DNA from: an uncultured Eubacterium sp.
GTDB taxonomy: Bacteria > Bacillota > Clostridia > Peptostreptococcales > Anaerovoracaceae
Reading direction: 5' to 3'
Length of the DNA: 17,059 bases
Assembly (NCBI GenBank): GCA_937894585.1
Contig: CALBGO010000048.1
Coordinates: forward strand, 1 to 17,059
Numbering within the stretch: position 1 is the first letter of the stretch; every line of letters begins with the position of its first letter. Shown one piece after another: positions 1-8,008 of this stretch. The position numbers and the translations under genes are program-made. The notes below the pieces were generated by a model. The model did not search any database, was not told where the DNA came from, and worked only from the letters and a program-made list of their open reading frames with translations.

Positions 1-4
1 CGTT

Positions 5-30
5 AAGGACGCTGAAATTTCAGCGTCCTT
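5..30. repeat. Perfect 26-bp palindrome, possible transcription end signal
   Basis: Two 13-base arms (AAGGACGCTGAAA and its exact complement) abut with no spacer. The palindrome lies about 40 bases past the stop codon of the minus-strand activase gene, where a terminator would be expected. The T tract is poor on both sides: only TT then AACG in the gene's direction, and TTT then AAAATT in the other. It could be a weak bidirectional terminator, an operator for something left of the window, or a repeat unit. The window edge prevents a decision. Confidence 0.5.
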
Positions 31-69
31 TAAAATTCCACTGTCAAACTCGGGAACTTAATTAGTATA

Positions 70-3000
70 CTACATTCTTTCTTCGGTTTCAATCATATTT
101 TTATGAGCTGTCGCCATCATCAGTTTGATTCTATTCAGCTGGTTTACATCGCTGGCACCCGGATCATAATCTATGGCGGCAATATTCGCCTTCGGATTCA
201 TCTTTCTGAGTGATTTCATCATACCTTTTCCGGTAACATGGTTCGGAAGACACGCAAAAGGCTGCAGGCAGACTATGTTTTCTACACCGCTGTGTATCAG
301 TTCCGCCATTTCCCCCGTGAGAAGCCAGCCTTCGCCGCACTGATTTCCCAGCGAGCTGATAGCGGAAGCTGCTTCCGCAGTCTCTTGAATATAGGAAGGT
401 TCCGTAAAATGACGGCTTTCCCGCAGGGCTTTGCGCATCGGCTTTCTGAACCATTCTACAACCCGGATTCCCGTTTTGTTGGTCATCATGGATTTATAAG
501 AGCCGGACAGGTGTTCAAAATTAAACTGCTTGCTGTACATACCGTAAAGGAAGAAGTCAAGCATATCCAAAACCACAGCTTCTCCGCCTTCGCTTTCAAT
601 AATGCCGACAATGTCGTTATTGGCATTGGGATGATATTTTACCAGAATTTCTCCGACTACGCCGACTTTCGGCTTTTTCTCTCCGGTTCTCTCCACATTA
701 TCAAAATCTCTTACAAGACCTGTCAGGATTTTCGCATATTCGCTGCGGTTAAAATGGATCACATTATGTACAATGCGGTCATGCCATTTATCCAGTATCT
801 TCTGGCAGGTACCTTTTTCCTTCTCATACGGACGGGTTGCATAGAGTATACGCATCACCAAATCTCCGTACACACAGGCAGCCGCAAGACGCAGACCCAT
901 TTTTGCGGTAATCTGAAATCCCGGATTCTTCTCAAGTCCTACTGCATTAAAGGAAATAACCGGCACCTGTTCCATATCCAAATCCTTCAAAGCTTTCCTA
1001 AGCAGCGCCACATAATTGCTTGCGCGGCAGCCCCCTCCTGTCTGAGACATAAACACCGCAGTCTTATCAAGGTCATATTTTCCGCTTTTCAAAGCAGAAA
1101 TAATCTGCCCCAAGGTTACAATCGTCGGATAGCAGGCGTCGTTGTTAATGTATTTCAGACCTTCTTCCACAGAATTTTTATCTACCGGCGGCAGCAGTAC
1201 CGCATTGTAGCCGCAGGCGCGCATAGCTTCTTCCATATAACCGAAATGAATCGGCGACATCTGAGGAACCAGAATATGATAGGTTTCCCGCATTTCCTTT
1301 GTAAAGAGCTTCCTCTCATAAGGCTGATGATTGGCAGTTGCCTTTACCCCGTTTTTCTCCCTCTCATCCATAGCCGCTTTCAGAGAGCGGATACGGATTT
1401 TGGCAGCGCCCAAATTGGAGCCTTCATCGATTTTCAAAACTGTATAAAGCTTGTTGCTTGCTCTGCATATTTCTTCCACCTGATCGGTAGTCACCGCATC
1501 CAGACCACAGCCGAAGGAATTCAGCTGAATCAGCTCCACATCATCACAAGTGCCGACAAAACTTGCCGCTTTATACAGTCTGGAGTGATAAACCCACTGG
1601 TCCAGAACCCGAAGCGGTCTCGGAAGATCCGCCATATGCGCCACGGAATCCTCTGTCAGCACTACCATATCAAAGGAAGTAATCAGCTTATCGATACCAT
1701 GATTGATTTCCGGGTCCAGATGATAAGGTCTTCCAGAAAGCACCACAGCTTTTTTCCCGTTCTTGCGAGCATATTTCAAGGAATACTCTCCCTGCTTTCT
1801 CACATCGTTTTTAAAGCGGATCTGTTCTTTTCTTGCAAGATTTACAGCCCTGAGAATATCTTCTTTCTTGATATGAAACCCCTTAAACTCCTTATATAAA
1901 ACATTTGCAAGTTTCAAGTCGTTATCGTAAGGCAGGAACGGATGAGAAAATCGAACCATATTTTCCGCAAAGATATCGTCCATATTATTGGCAATAACTT
2001 CGGGATAAGTCGCTACAATCGGACAGTTGTAATGGTTCGGTGCTTCAGCATCCTCTTTTCTTTCGTAATTCAAACACGGATAGAAAATCCACTTCGCGCC
2101 GTTTTCCACAAGCCACTTAATGTGCCCGTGAACCAGCTTTGCGGGATAGCATGCTGTATCGGAGGAAATCGTCTCCATACCCTTTTCATAAAGCTGCTTA
2201 CTTGAAAAAGGAGACAGCATTACCTTGAACTTAAGCTCCGTAAAGAATGTAAACCAGAACGGATAGTTCTCGTACATATTCAAAACCCGCGGAATCGCCA
2301 CCGTACCTCTGACCGCGTCAAAGTCAGACAAAGGTTTGTAGCCGAATAGTCTCTGCTGTTTATATTCGTATAAATTTGGAAGCTTGTTGGCATGCTGAGC
2401 GCCGCCCGCCCCTTTTTCGCAGCGGTTTCCCGTAATAAAACGGGAACCGTCACCGAACTTGTTAATTGTCAGAATACAGCGGTTTTCACAGCCGCCGCAT
2501 CTGCCGTTGCTATGTTCTACGGTAAAATCGTCCAGTTCATCTTTACTTAAAATGGAGGATTCTGTATCTTCGAGCCAGTTTTCCATAGCGATGATAGAAC
2601 AGCCGTAAGCGCCCATCAAACCAGCAATATCCGGTCTTACCACATCTTTTCCGATGATTTTCTCAATGCTTCTAAGTACAGCATTGTTCATAAAGGTTCC
2701 GCCCTGCACTACGATTCGCTCACCGGCTTCCTCCGGATTTCTGAGTTTAATTACCTTATATAATGCGTTTTTAATAACGGAATAAGAAAGGCCTGCTGAA
2801 ATATCTCCGATAGAAGCCCCCTCTTTCTGCGCCTGCTTTACTTTGGAATTCATAAACACGGTGCAGCGTGTTCCCAGGTCCACAGGATGTTCTGCAAAAA
2901 GCGCTTCTTCTGCAAAGGCATCGGTATCCAAATTTACCGATTTGGCATAAGTTTCCAGAAAAGAGCCGCAGCCGGAAGAACAGGCCTCGTTGAGCATAAT

Positions 3001-4302
3001 ATTGTAAATGGCATTGTCTTTTATCTTCATGCACTTCATATCCTGCCCGCCGATATCCAGAATAAATTCAACTCCGGGTAAAAACTCCTCGGCAGCCTTG
3101 TAGTGAGCCATGGTTTCGATTTCTCCCAAATCCGCCTTAAATGCGGTTTTAATCAGCCCTTCTCCGTATCCGGTTACACAGGTGTTTGCAATATAGGCAT
3201 TCTGCGGCAGCACCGCATAGAGTTCTTTCAGCATAGTCTTTACAGCTTCCAGAGGATTTCCCTCGTTGCTTCTGTAAAAAGAATACAGCAGGTTCTTATC
3301 CGCATCGACTAAGGTAGCTTTGGTGGTAGTTGAACCGGCATCGATACCTAAAAAGGTTTCTTCCTTTGCCCTTCTGATATCTTTTCTGCGGATTTTGTGC
3401 TGATTGTGTCTTGTCATAAAGGCATTGAATTCTTCTTTATCTTTAAAAAGAGGTTCGATATGTTTGGTTTCTGAAAGGTCAGAAGAGTTTGCGCCATCCA
3501 TTCTCTCACAAATCTCTTTAAGAGTGATCTCGTCTTTATCTCCCGCCAGCATGGCTGCGCCGATAGCGACAAAATACTTGGAGTCTTCCGGAAATATTAC
3601 ATCTTCCTCTGAAAGCTCCAGAGTTTCAATAAAGCGTTTGCGAAGCTCTGAAAGGAAAGACAGCGGTCCTCCAAGAAAAGCAACTTTGCCTTTTATGGTG
3701 TGACCGCAGGCAAGTCCGCTGATTGTCTGATTAACAACTGCCTGAAAAATGGAAGCTGCCAGATCCGGTACAGAAGCCCCCTCGTTAATCAGAGGCTGTA
3801 TATCTGTCTTTGCAAACACACCGCAGCGGGCAGCGATGGGATAAATCATCTTTACATCTTTTGCCGCTTCATTAAGTCCCCCCGCATCTGTATTCAGAAG
3901 AACCGCCATCTGGTCAATGAAAGCGCCGGTACCGCCTGCGCAGGTACCGTTCATTCTCTGCTCGATAGTTGCTCCGTAAAAAGTGATTTTAGCGTCTTCT
4001 CCGCCCAGCTCTATTGCGACATCCGTATCCGGAATCAGAGTTTCCACCGCTTTGCTGCAGGTGATTACCTCCTGCTCAAAGTGAATTCCCAGAAGATTGG
4101 CAAGAGAAAGTCCCCCAGAGCCTGTAATGACAGGGCGCACGGAAACTGCCCCGTACTGCCTGTACATATCTTCTGCCAGTTCCTTTACCTTTTCAAATAC
4201 ATTGGACATATGCCGTTCGTAACGGGAATACAGCATATTCCCTTCATCATCCAGTAATACCAGTTTAACTGTTGTTGAACCAATATCTATTCCTAATTTC
4301 AT
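70..4302 (-). CDS. Fused 2-hydroxyacyl-CoA dehydratase activase / dehydratase-like protein (BadF/BadG/BcrA/BcrD ATPase family)
   Basis: A 1410-aa cytoplasmic iron-sulfur protein. Family knowledge: HgdC-type activases use ATP to inject an electron into 2-hydroxyacyl-CoA dehydratases during amino-acid fermentation. Two ASKHA ATPase domains lie in tandem, with phosphate loops GIDIGSTTVK (residues 4-13) and GIDAGSTTTK (319-328). Each has a Cys pair 39 residues apart (C121/C160 and C441/C480), the spacing of the [4Fe-4S] ligands of HgdC, so one chain could form the cluster that HgdC forms as a homodimer. A linker with C602, C605, C609 and C628 follows. The remaining ~780 residues resemble DUF2229 and the dehydratase subunit family (SSDTACYPAKLVHGH, NNDACYPTIVTLGQ, QTGGGCRASNYV). 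The start ATG has CAGGA just upstream. It is monocistronic. The native substrate of this long fusion type is not known to me. The family call is firm; the reaction is inference. Confidence 0.9.
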   Translation of the reverse strand: MKLGIDIGSTTVKLVLLDDEGNMLYSRYERHMSNVFEKVKELAEDMYRQYGAVSVRPVITGSGGLSLANLLGIHFEQEVITCSKAVETLIPDTDVAIELGGEDAKITFYGATIEQRMNGTCAGGTGAFIDQMAVLLNTDAGGLNEAAKDVKMIYPIAARCGVFAKTDIQPLINEGASVPDLAASIFQAVVNQTISGLACGHTIKGKVAFLGGPLSFLSELRKRFIETLELSEEDVIFPEDSKYFVAIGAAMLAGDKDEITLKEICERMDGANSSDLSETKHIEPLFKDKEEFNAFMTRHNQHKIRRKDIRRAKEETFLGIDAGSTTTKATLVDADKNLLYSFYRSNEGNPLEAVKTMLKELYAVLPQNAYIANTCVTGYGEGLIKTAFKADLGEIETMAHYKAAEEFLPGVEFILDIGGQDMKCMKIKDNAIYNIMLNEACSSGCGSFLETYAKSVNLDTDAFAEEALFAEHPVDLGTRCTVFMNSKVKQAQKEGASIGDISAGLSYSVIKNALYKVIKLRNPEEAGERIVVQGGTFMNNAVLRSIEKIIGKDVVRPDIAGLMGAYGCSIIAMENWLEDTESSILSKDELDDFTVEHSNGRCGGCENRCILTINKFGDGSRFITGNRCEKGAGGAQHANKLPNLYEYKQQRLFGYKPLSDFDAVRGTVAIPRVLNMYENYPFWFTFFTELKFKVMLSPFSSKQLYEKGMETISSDTACYPAKLVHGHIKWLVENGAKWIFYPCLNYERKEDAEAPNHYNCPIVATYPEVIANNMDDIFAENMVRFSHPFLPYDNDLKLANVLYKEFKGFHIKKEDILRAVNLARKEQIRFKNDVRKQGEYSLKYARKNGKKAVVLSGRPYHLDPEINHGIDKLITSFDMVVLTEDSVAHMADLPRPLRVLDQWVYHSRLYKAASFVGTCDDVELIQLNSFGCGLDAVTTDQVEEICRASNKLYTVLKIDEGSNLGAAKIRIRSLKAAMDEREKNGVKATANHQPYERKLFTKEMRETYHILVPQMSPIHFGYMEEAMRACGYNAVLLPPVDKNSVEEGLKYINNDACYPTIVTLGQIISALKSGKYDLDKTAVFMSQTGGGCRASNYVALLRKALKDLDMEQVPVISFNAVGLEKNPGFQITAKMGLRLAAACVYGDLVMRILYATRPYEKEKGTCQKILDKWHDRIVHNVIHFNRSEYAKILTGLVRDFDNVERTGEKKPKVGVVGEILVKYHPNANNDIVGIIESEGGEAVVLDMLDFFLYGMYSKQFNFEHLSGSYKSMMTNKTGIRVVEWFRKPMRKALRESRHFTEPSYIQETAEAASAISSLGNQCGEGWLLTGEMAELIHSGVENIVCLQPFACLPNHVTGKGMMKSLRKMNPKANIAAIDYDPGASDVNQLNRIKLMMATAHKNMIETEERM

Positions 4303-4346
4303 ATCCTGTTTTATACCTCTTACTTATATAATCAATCAACCTATAC

Positions 4347-4375
4347 ATTTTAGTAGATATTTTTATTTTTTTCAA
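4347..4375 (-). promoter_or_regulatory. Sigma-A-like promoter of the activase gene
   Basis: On the minus strand a -35 TTGAAA (4370-4375) and a -10 TAAAAT (4347-4352) are separated by exactly 17 bases, about 45 bases upstream of the activase start codon. The spacer is A/T-rich. The call rests on consensus match and position only. Confidence 0.5.
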
Positions 4376-4554
4376 GGTTTAATTTAGTCTTAGTTCCTTT
4401 AGTCCCCTTGAATTTACACTGTTTCTGTATTTATACCCTATGAAGCCCGCGCTAAAACAGCAGGGACTTTCAAAGGAGTTCTTTCTTTCAGTCTCTGATA
4501 TCTCTTACACCGGAAATAAAATGATTCCGAATACTTGTACCGACACCCGCTTCT

Positions 4555-5124
4555 ATGTTAGAATATTACGTTATGAAAAGTACAATCAAAAAAAGAACTT
4601 ACCGAGCAATTTACAGATTGCTGGACAGGGTTTCTCCTGTTTCCTATGACTGCGGCACGCTTTGCGGCTCTGTCTGCTGCACCTGCGGCGCCGAAGATGA
4701 AAGTCTGGGCATTTATCTTCTTCCCGGTGAAGATAAGGTCCACGACAGAAATGACAGCTGGCTTACCTGGAGCGCAGAACCGGCAGAAGACTATGAGTTT
4801 CCTGAAAGCTGGACCGGCAAGGTTTATTTCGTCCGCTGCAAAACACCCCCTGTCTGCCCCCGCGAAAAAAGACCGATGCAGTGCAGAACCTTTCCGTTAA
4901 CACCTCATCTTGATGAAGACGATGTATTGTCCCTGGTGTTAAACGATACGGAACTTCCCTACCGCTGTCCTTTAATTGAAGAGGAGACGGAACTGGACCC
5001 CCGCTTCGTAAAAGCCACTTACACCTGCTGGAAACATCTGATCCGCGACCCGCTGATTTATGATCTTGTCAAAGAGGATTCCGAATACCGGGAATACTTG
5101 CAGGAAAAAGAGCTTGAATTTTAA
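4555..5124 (+). CDS. YkgJ-like cysteine-cluster protein (hypothetical)
   Basis: A 189-aa soluble protein with no signal peptide. A tight cysteine cluster CGTLCGSVCCTC (C33, C37, C41, C42, C44) is followed by GIYLLPGE. A second group reads RCKTPPVCPREKRPMQCRTFPL. The RP-x2-CR-x-FPL ending is typical of the YkgJ / zinc- or iron-chelating family (UPF0153-like), in which the cysteines probably hold a metal or Fe-S cluster. Further cysteines occur in PYRCPL and TYTCWKHL. No substrate is known. No good Shine-Dalgarno precedes ATG 4555 or the in-frame ATG 4573 (MKSTIKKRTYR). The shorter form removes only six residues and may be the real start. The gene stands alone, divergent from the activase and convergent with the MATE gene. 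Confidence 0.75.
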   Translation: MLEYYVMKSTIKKRTYRAIYRLLDRVSPVSYDCGTLCGSVCCTCGAEDESLGIYLLPGEDKVHDRNDSWLTWSAEPAEDYEFPESWTGKVYFVRCKTPPVCPREKRPMQCRTFPLTPHLDEDDVLSLVLNDTELPYRCPLIEEETELDPRFVKATYTCWKHLIRDPLIYDLVKEDSEYREYLQEKELEF

Positions 5125-5131
5125 ACAAAAG

Positions 5132-5191
5132 AAAAAACATGGCAATCCAATCATGCAGCAGCTGCTTTGGAATGGATCGCCGTGTTTTTTT
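5132..5191. terminator. Bidirectional intrinsic terminator between convergent genes
   Basis: An A-run (5132-5137) and a T-run (5184-5191) flank a long stem. ACATGGCAATCCA (5137-5149) pairs with TGGATCGCCGTGT (5173-5185) with one mismatch and one G-T pair. The loop holds a smaller GCAGC/GCTGC helix. It starts 7 bases after the YkgJ-like stop and ends 14 bases before the MATE stop, so it can serve both genes. Confidence 0.8.
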
Positions 5192-5205
5192 GTACTTCGG
5201 GACTG

Positions 5206-6594
5206 TTATCCCAAGTTTTTAATTTCTTTATGATACAGAACTTTCAGCATTACCGCCGAATATGCCAGACCGATAATTTCTGCCAGAGGGAAAGACATCC
5301 AGGATGCCGTAATTCCTGCCATATGATAGATAATATATGCCAGCGGCAGAATCCCCACAAGCTGTCTCAGTACGGATGCAATCAGGCTGTAAACACCGTG
5401 ACCGGTCCCCTGAAACAGAGTCGATGTGATAATGCCGAAAGCCGCCGGAATAAAGCATAAACTGATTAACCGCAGTGCCGGAACACCCATTTCCATCATT
5501 TCCGCATCGGCACTGAACATTTTCAGAAAAATATGAGGGAAAATCTGAAATAATATCATACCGGCAGTCATAATCACCAGCGCCGTAATCAGTGCCTTTT
5601 TATAGGTTTCCATCAGGCGATGTCTGTTTCTTGCGCCGAAGTTATATCCCATAATCGGCATTGCGCCCTGATTCAGTCCGAATACAGGCATAAAGATAAA
5701 GGACTGCAGCTTGAAATAAATACCGAGTACCGCAACCGCCGCTGCAGAGGCCGCCAGAATAGCATTGTATCCCAACAGCATTACAGAGCCGATGGACTGC
5801 ATGATAATCGACGGAAAGCCGACACCATAAATATCTTTCACAACCTGCCAGTCCAGTTTGAAGCCTCTGAGTTTTACTTCCACATCGTGTTCATATTTGA
5901 AAATCATAAAGACTGCCACAAACATAGCAACAAACTGACCGATTACAGTAGCGAGAGCCGCACCTGCAACACCCATCTTCGGCATACCGCAAAGACCGAA
6001 AATCAGAATCGGATCCAAAATCAAATTTGTCACTGCGCCGGAAAGACTGATAATCATCGGTCCCACCATATTTCCGGTTGCCTGCAATACCTTTTCCAGC
6101 TGAATTTCCACCATACTGGCAAGAGAACCGATGGTGATAATTCTCAGATAAACCAGTCCGCCTTCAAAAATAGCGGCATCGTCTGTATAGGACGACATAA
6201 ACGGTTTTGCCAGGAAAATCCCCACAAGAAGAAATACCGCATAGTTAAAGACTCCGATTCGAAGAGCTGTGCTTGCCGCCTGATCCGCTTCACGCTGCCG
6301 TTTTGCGCCCAGTCTTCTTGCAATCAGCGAGTTTACACCGACGCCGCTTCCTACTGACAGAGAAATCATCAGCATCTGAATCGGCATTACAAGAGATACG
6401 GCAGTCAGCGCTTTCGAACTTACCATAGCGACGAACATACTGTCCACCACATTATAAAGAGCGTTAATGGTCATAGATAAAATTGCCGGCCATGCCATAG
6501 AGGCTAATAGTTTTCCTATCGGGGCAGTTCCCATTTTGTCTGCATCATTACTGTTTTGAAGTTCTGTGTTATTCTTGTTATGCTCCATAGTCAT
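5206..6594 (-). CDS. MATE family multidrug/toxin efflux transporter (MepA-like)
   Basis: A 462-aa inner-membrane protein with about 12 hydrophobic segments in two homologous halves (roughly residues 25-220 and 245-445). The N-terminal pattern APIGKLLASMAWPAILSM followed by ALYNVVDSMFVA is typical of the MepA-like branch of MATE exporters. NQGAMPIMGYNFGA in the second half is also characteristic. Family role: proton- or sodium-driven export of cationic drugs or metabolites; the substrate cannot be read from sequence. AAAGGAGG (minus strand, 6609-6616) lies about 14 bases before ATG 6594, closer than to the second ATG two codons on, so the first is taken. The gene begins about 50 bases after the RNase P RNA on the same strand, with no clear promoter of its own between them. 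Confidence 0.92.
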   Translation of the reverse strand: MTMEHNKNNTELQNSNDADKMGTAPIGKLLASMAWPAILSMTINALYNVVDSMFVAMVSSKALTAVSLVMPIQMLMISLSVGSGVGVNSLIARRLGAKRQREADQAASTALRIGVFNYAVFLLVGIFLAKPFMSSYTDDAAIFEGGLVYLRIITIGSLASMVEIQLEKVLQATGNMVGPMIISLSGAVTNLILDPILIFGLCGMPKMGVAGAALATVIGQFVAMFVAVFMIFKYEHDVEVKLRGFKLDWQVVKDIYGVGFPSIIMQSIGSVMLLGYNAILAASAAAVAVLGIYFKLQSFIFMPVFGLNQGAMPIMGYNFGARNRHRLMETYKKALITALVIMTAGMILFQIFPHIFLKMFSADAEMMEMGVPALRLISLCFIPAAFGIITSTLFQGTGHGVYSLIASVLRQLVGILPLAYIIYHMAGITASWMSFPLAEIIGLAYSAVMLKVLYHKEIKNLG

Positions 6595-6641
6595 CGTTTA
6601 CTTATCTGCCTCCTTTTCTCAATTTTAAACCAATTAAAAAA

Positions 6642-6993
6642 TTATGGGCAAACCTATAAGCCGGGTTCTGTATTTGACAGTCATCTATCTAAGGCGTAAC
6701 ATTACTGCACGCTCGTGCGGTCTACCTTCCGGGCAGCGACGGGCAGCCGCCTTTTGCGCCCATTTTGACCTTGCTCCGGATGGGGTTTACACGGCCGCCA
6801 TGTCTCCATGACGCCGGTGAGCTCTTACCTCACCATTTCAACCTTACCACGGCATAACCCGTTTCGGCGGAATGTTTCTGTTGCACTTTCCCTATAGTTA
6901 CCTACGCCGGATGTTATCCGGCATCCTTGCCCTGCGGAGCCCGGACTTTCCTCATGGACATATGTCCACGCGACTGTCTGGTTTACCTATAAC
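6642..6993 (-). ncRNA. rnpB: RNase P RNA, bacterial type A
   Basis: This is the catalytic RNA that cleaves tRNA 5' leaders. The minus strand carries the universal P4 5' strand GAGGAAAGTCCGGGCTCC (6936-6953) and the 3' partner ACAGAACCCGGCTTAT (6656-6671). In order between them are GCAACAGAAA, GGTGAGGTAAGAGCTCACC, GTGTAAACCCC, CCGGAGCAAGG and TAGATAGATGACTG, the same order as E. coli M1 RNA. P1 is visible: GGTAAACC near the 5' end pairs with GGTTTGCC near the 3' end, and flanking TTAT/ATAA extends it past one mismatch. A T6 tract follows the 3' arm immediately. The ends are estimated from P1 and could be off by several bases. Confidence 0.96.
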
Positions 6994-6999
6994 TATATA

Positions 7000-7040
7000 A
7001 TGATACCATACTTTTTATAAAAAAACCACTGTTTTTTCAA
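7000..7040 (-). promoter_or_regulatory. Putative promoter of rnpB
   Basis: On the minus strand an extended -10, TGgTATCAT (7000-7008), would start transcription near 6993, exactly at the outer end of helix P1. The matching -35 position holds only TGGTTT. A better -35, TTGAAA (7035-7040), instead pairs at 15-16 bases with an ATAAAA-like element and would give a short 5' leader needing trimming. The region is very A/T-rich. Confidence 0.4.
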
Positions 7041-7043
7041 TAA

Positions 7044-7063
7044 AACTATCAATAACTATCAAT
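7044..7063. repeat. Tandem 10-bp direct repeat upstream of rnpB
   Basis: AACTATCAAT occurs twice back to back, a period of about one helical turn. It lies some 50-70 bases upstream of the inferred rnpB start, in the position of an activator site or UP element. The rest of 7064-7213, between this repeat and nif3, is A/T-rich with no gene or clear signal that I can support. Confidence 0.6.
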
Positions 7064-7213
7064 ATTTTATTAAAAAACAGGTAAACAGTTGTTGCGTTTT
7101 TTATTTTTTCAAAACTCTAATGTTTCCATTGCTTCTTTTCATTGCCAACTGCTCATTATTCGAAAGTTTTTATTACAGTCTTATATTTACCGTTCTCCAC
7201 TGTAAACAAGCAG

Positions 7214-7243
7214 AATCCCTTCCGTTTTCTAACGGAAGGGATT
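7214..7243. repeat. Hairpin spanning the nif3 stop codon
   Basis: A 13-base arm AATCCCTTCCGTT and its perfect complement enclose a 4-base loop. On the minus strand the nif3 stop TAG begins at the last T of the first arm and runs into the loop. No T tract follows in either direction, so it is not a standard intrinsic terminator. It may stabilise the 3' end of the operon mRNA or act with Rho. Confidence 0.6.
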
Positions 7244-8008
7244 CAAATCCACCTCTGACTGCAGAATGTCTATTTCCCCGTCGCAGCGATCATAGAGCAT
7301 TCCCGCCATATTCTCTGTAAAAATTTTTTCAGTTCCGTAATGACCGGCATCCAGCAGACAGATACCCGATTCCAGTGCATTCTGCGCCTGATGATACTTT
7401 ATATCTCCTGTAATATAAAGACTGCATCCTTCCTGTTTCGCTTCCTCAATAAATTCACTGCCGGCTCCCGTACACCAGCCGACCCGTCCAATCGGTTTTG
7501 ATAAATCTCCGACAGTCTGAAAGAATTTTTCTTCTATATTCAGAGCTTGCGCAGTTTGGTGAATCATCTCCGCAAAAGTCACATCAAAAGATGTTTCTCC
7601 CTTTCGGCAATACGGATTTCCGCTGTCAAAAGCCCTGATGTCCGCAAGTTCCAAAAGCTCTCCAAAATAATCATTGTTGCCGCCCCGTGTTTTATCAAAA
7701 CTGGTATGGCAGGAATATACGGAAATACCCGCCTGAATCAGACGAATCAGATAACTGCCCACAGTGTCTTCTCTGCGGATACTGTTTACACCTCCGAAAA
7801 TCAGAGGATGATGGGTCAGAATCAAATCAGCGCCGCAGCGGATTGCCTCGTCAATCACAGCTCCCGTAATTTCCAGGGAGACCAGCACTCTGCCGATGTT
7901 TGCGGTATCCGATGCGCAGTCGACCTGAAAACCGCAGTTGTCCCAGGATTCCGCAAGCTCGGAAGGACTGATTTCCTCAATTGTTTCAACCAGTTTTTTC
8001 TTATCCAT
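7229..8008 (-). CDS. Nif3-like dinuclear metal-binding protein (YqfO/YbgI family)
   Basis: A 259-aa cytoplasmic protein of the NIF3 family, members of which form toroidal hexamers with a two-metal centre. They are often labelled GTP cyclohydrolase I type 2 homologues, but the physiological reaction is unsettled. Visible metal-ligand motifs are LILTHHPLIFGG (H66, H67), SCHTSFD (H101, D105) and, near the C terminus, DAGHYGTEK (H223, E227). SWDNCGFQV near residue 22 is the usual N-terminal signature. This is the short form without the PII-like insert of B. subtilis YqfO. Its ATG lies inside the end of trmK (8-base overlap, ATGGATAA), with GGGAG about 8 bases upstream, so translation is probably coupled. 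The trmK-nif3 pair next to rpoD is common in Firmicutes. Confidence 0.92.
   Translation of the reverse strand: MDKKKLVETIEEISPSELAESWDNCGFQVDCASDTANIGRVLVSLEITGAVIDEAIRCGADLILTHHPLIFGGVNSIRREDTVGSYLIRLIQAGISVYSCHTSFDKTRGGNNDYFGELLELADIRAFDSGNPYCRKGETSFDVTFAEMIHQTAQALNIEEKFFQTVGDLSKPIGRVGWCTGAGSEFIEEAKQEGCSLYITGDIKYHQAQNALESGICLLDAGHYGTEKIFTENMAGMLYDRCDGEIDILQSEVDLNPFR

Noticed and set aside
238..1899. Long plus-strand open frame of 553 codons
   Set aside because: It is antisense to the activase, rich in Phe/His/Ile/Cys/Arg with no domain pattern, and has no credible ribosome site. It is a shadow of a strongly biased gene.
4440..4649. Plus-strand 69-codon frame upstream of the YkgJ-like gene
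   Set aside because: It has no ribosome site at its ATG, overlaps the real gene in another frame and lacks any recognisable pattern. The nearby AAAGGAG is not followed by a start codon at a usable distance.
7044..7063. CRISPR-like repeat
   Set aside because: Two 10-bp units with no spacer are not a CRISPR array, and no cas gene is present.
7064..7213. Possible small RNA or gene between rnpB and nif3
   Set aside because: There are only short frames without ribosome sites and no stable fold beyond the nif3 hairpin. A plus-strand 66-codon frame here overlaps nif3 antisense.
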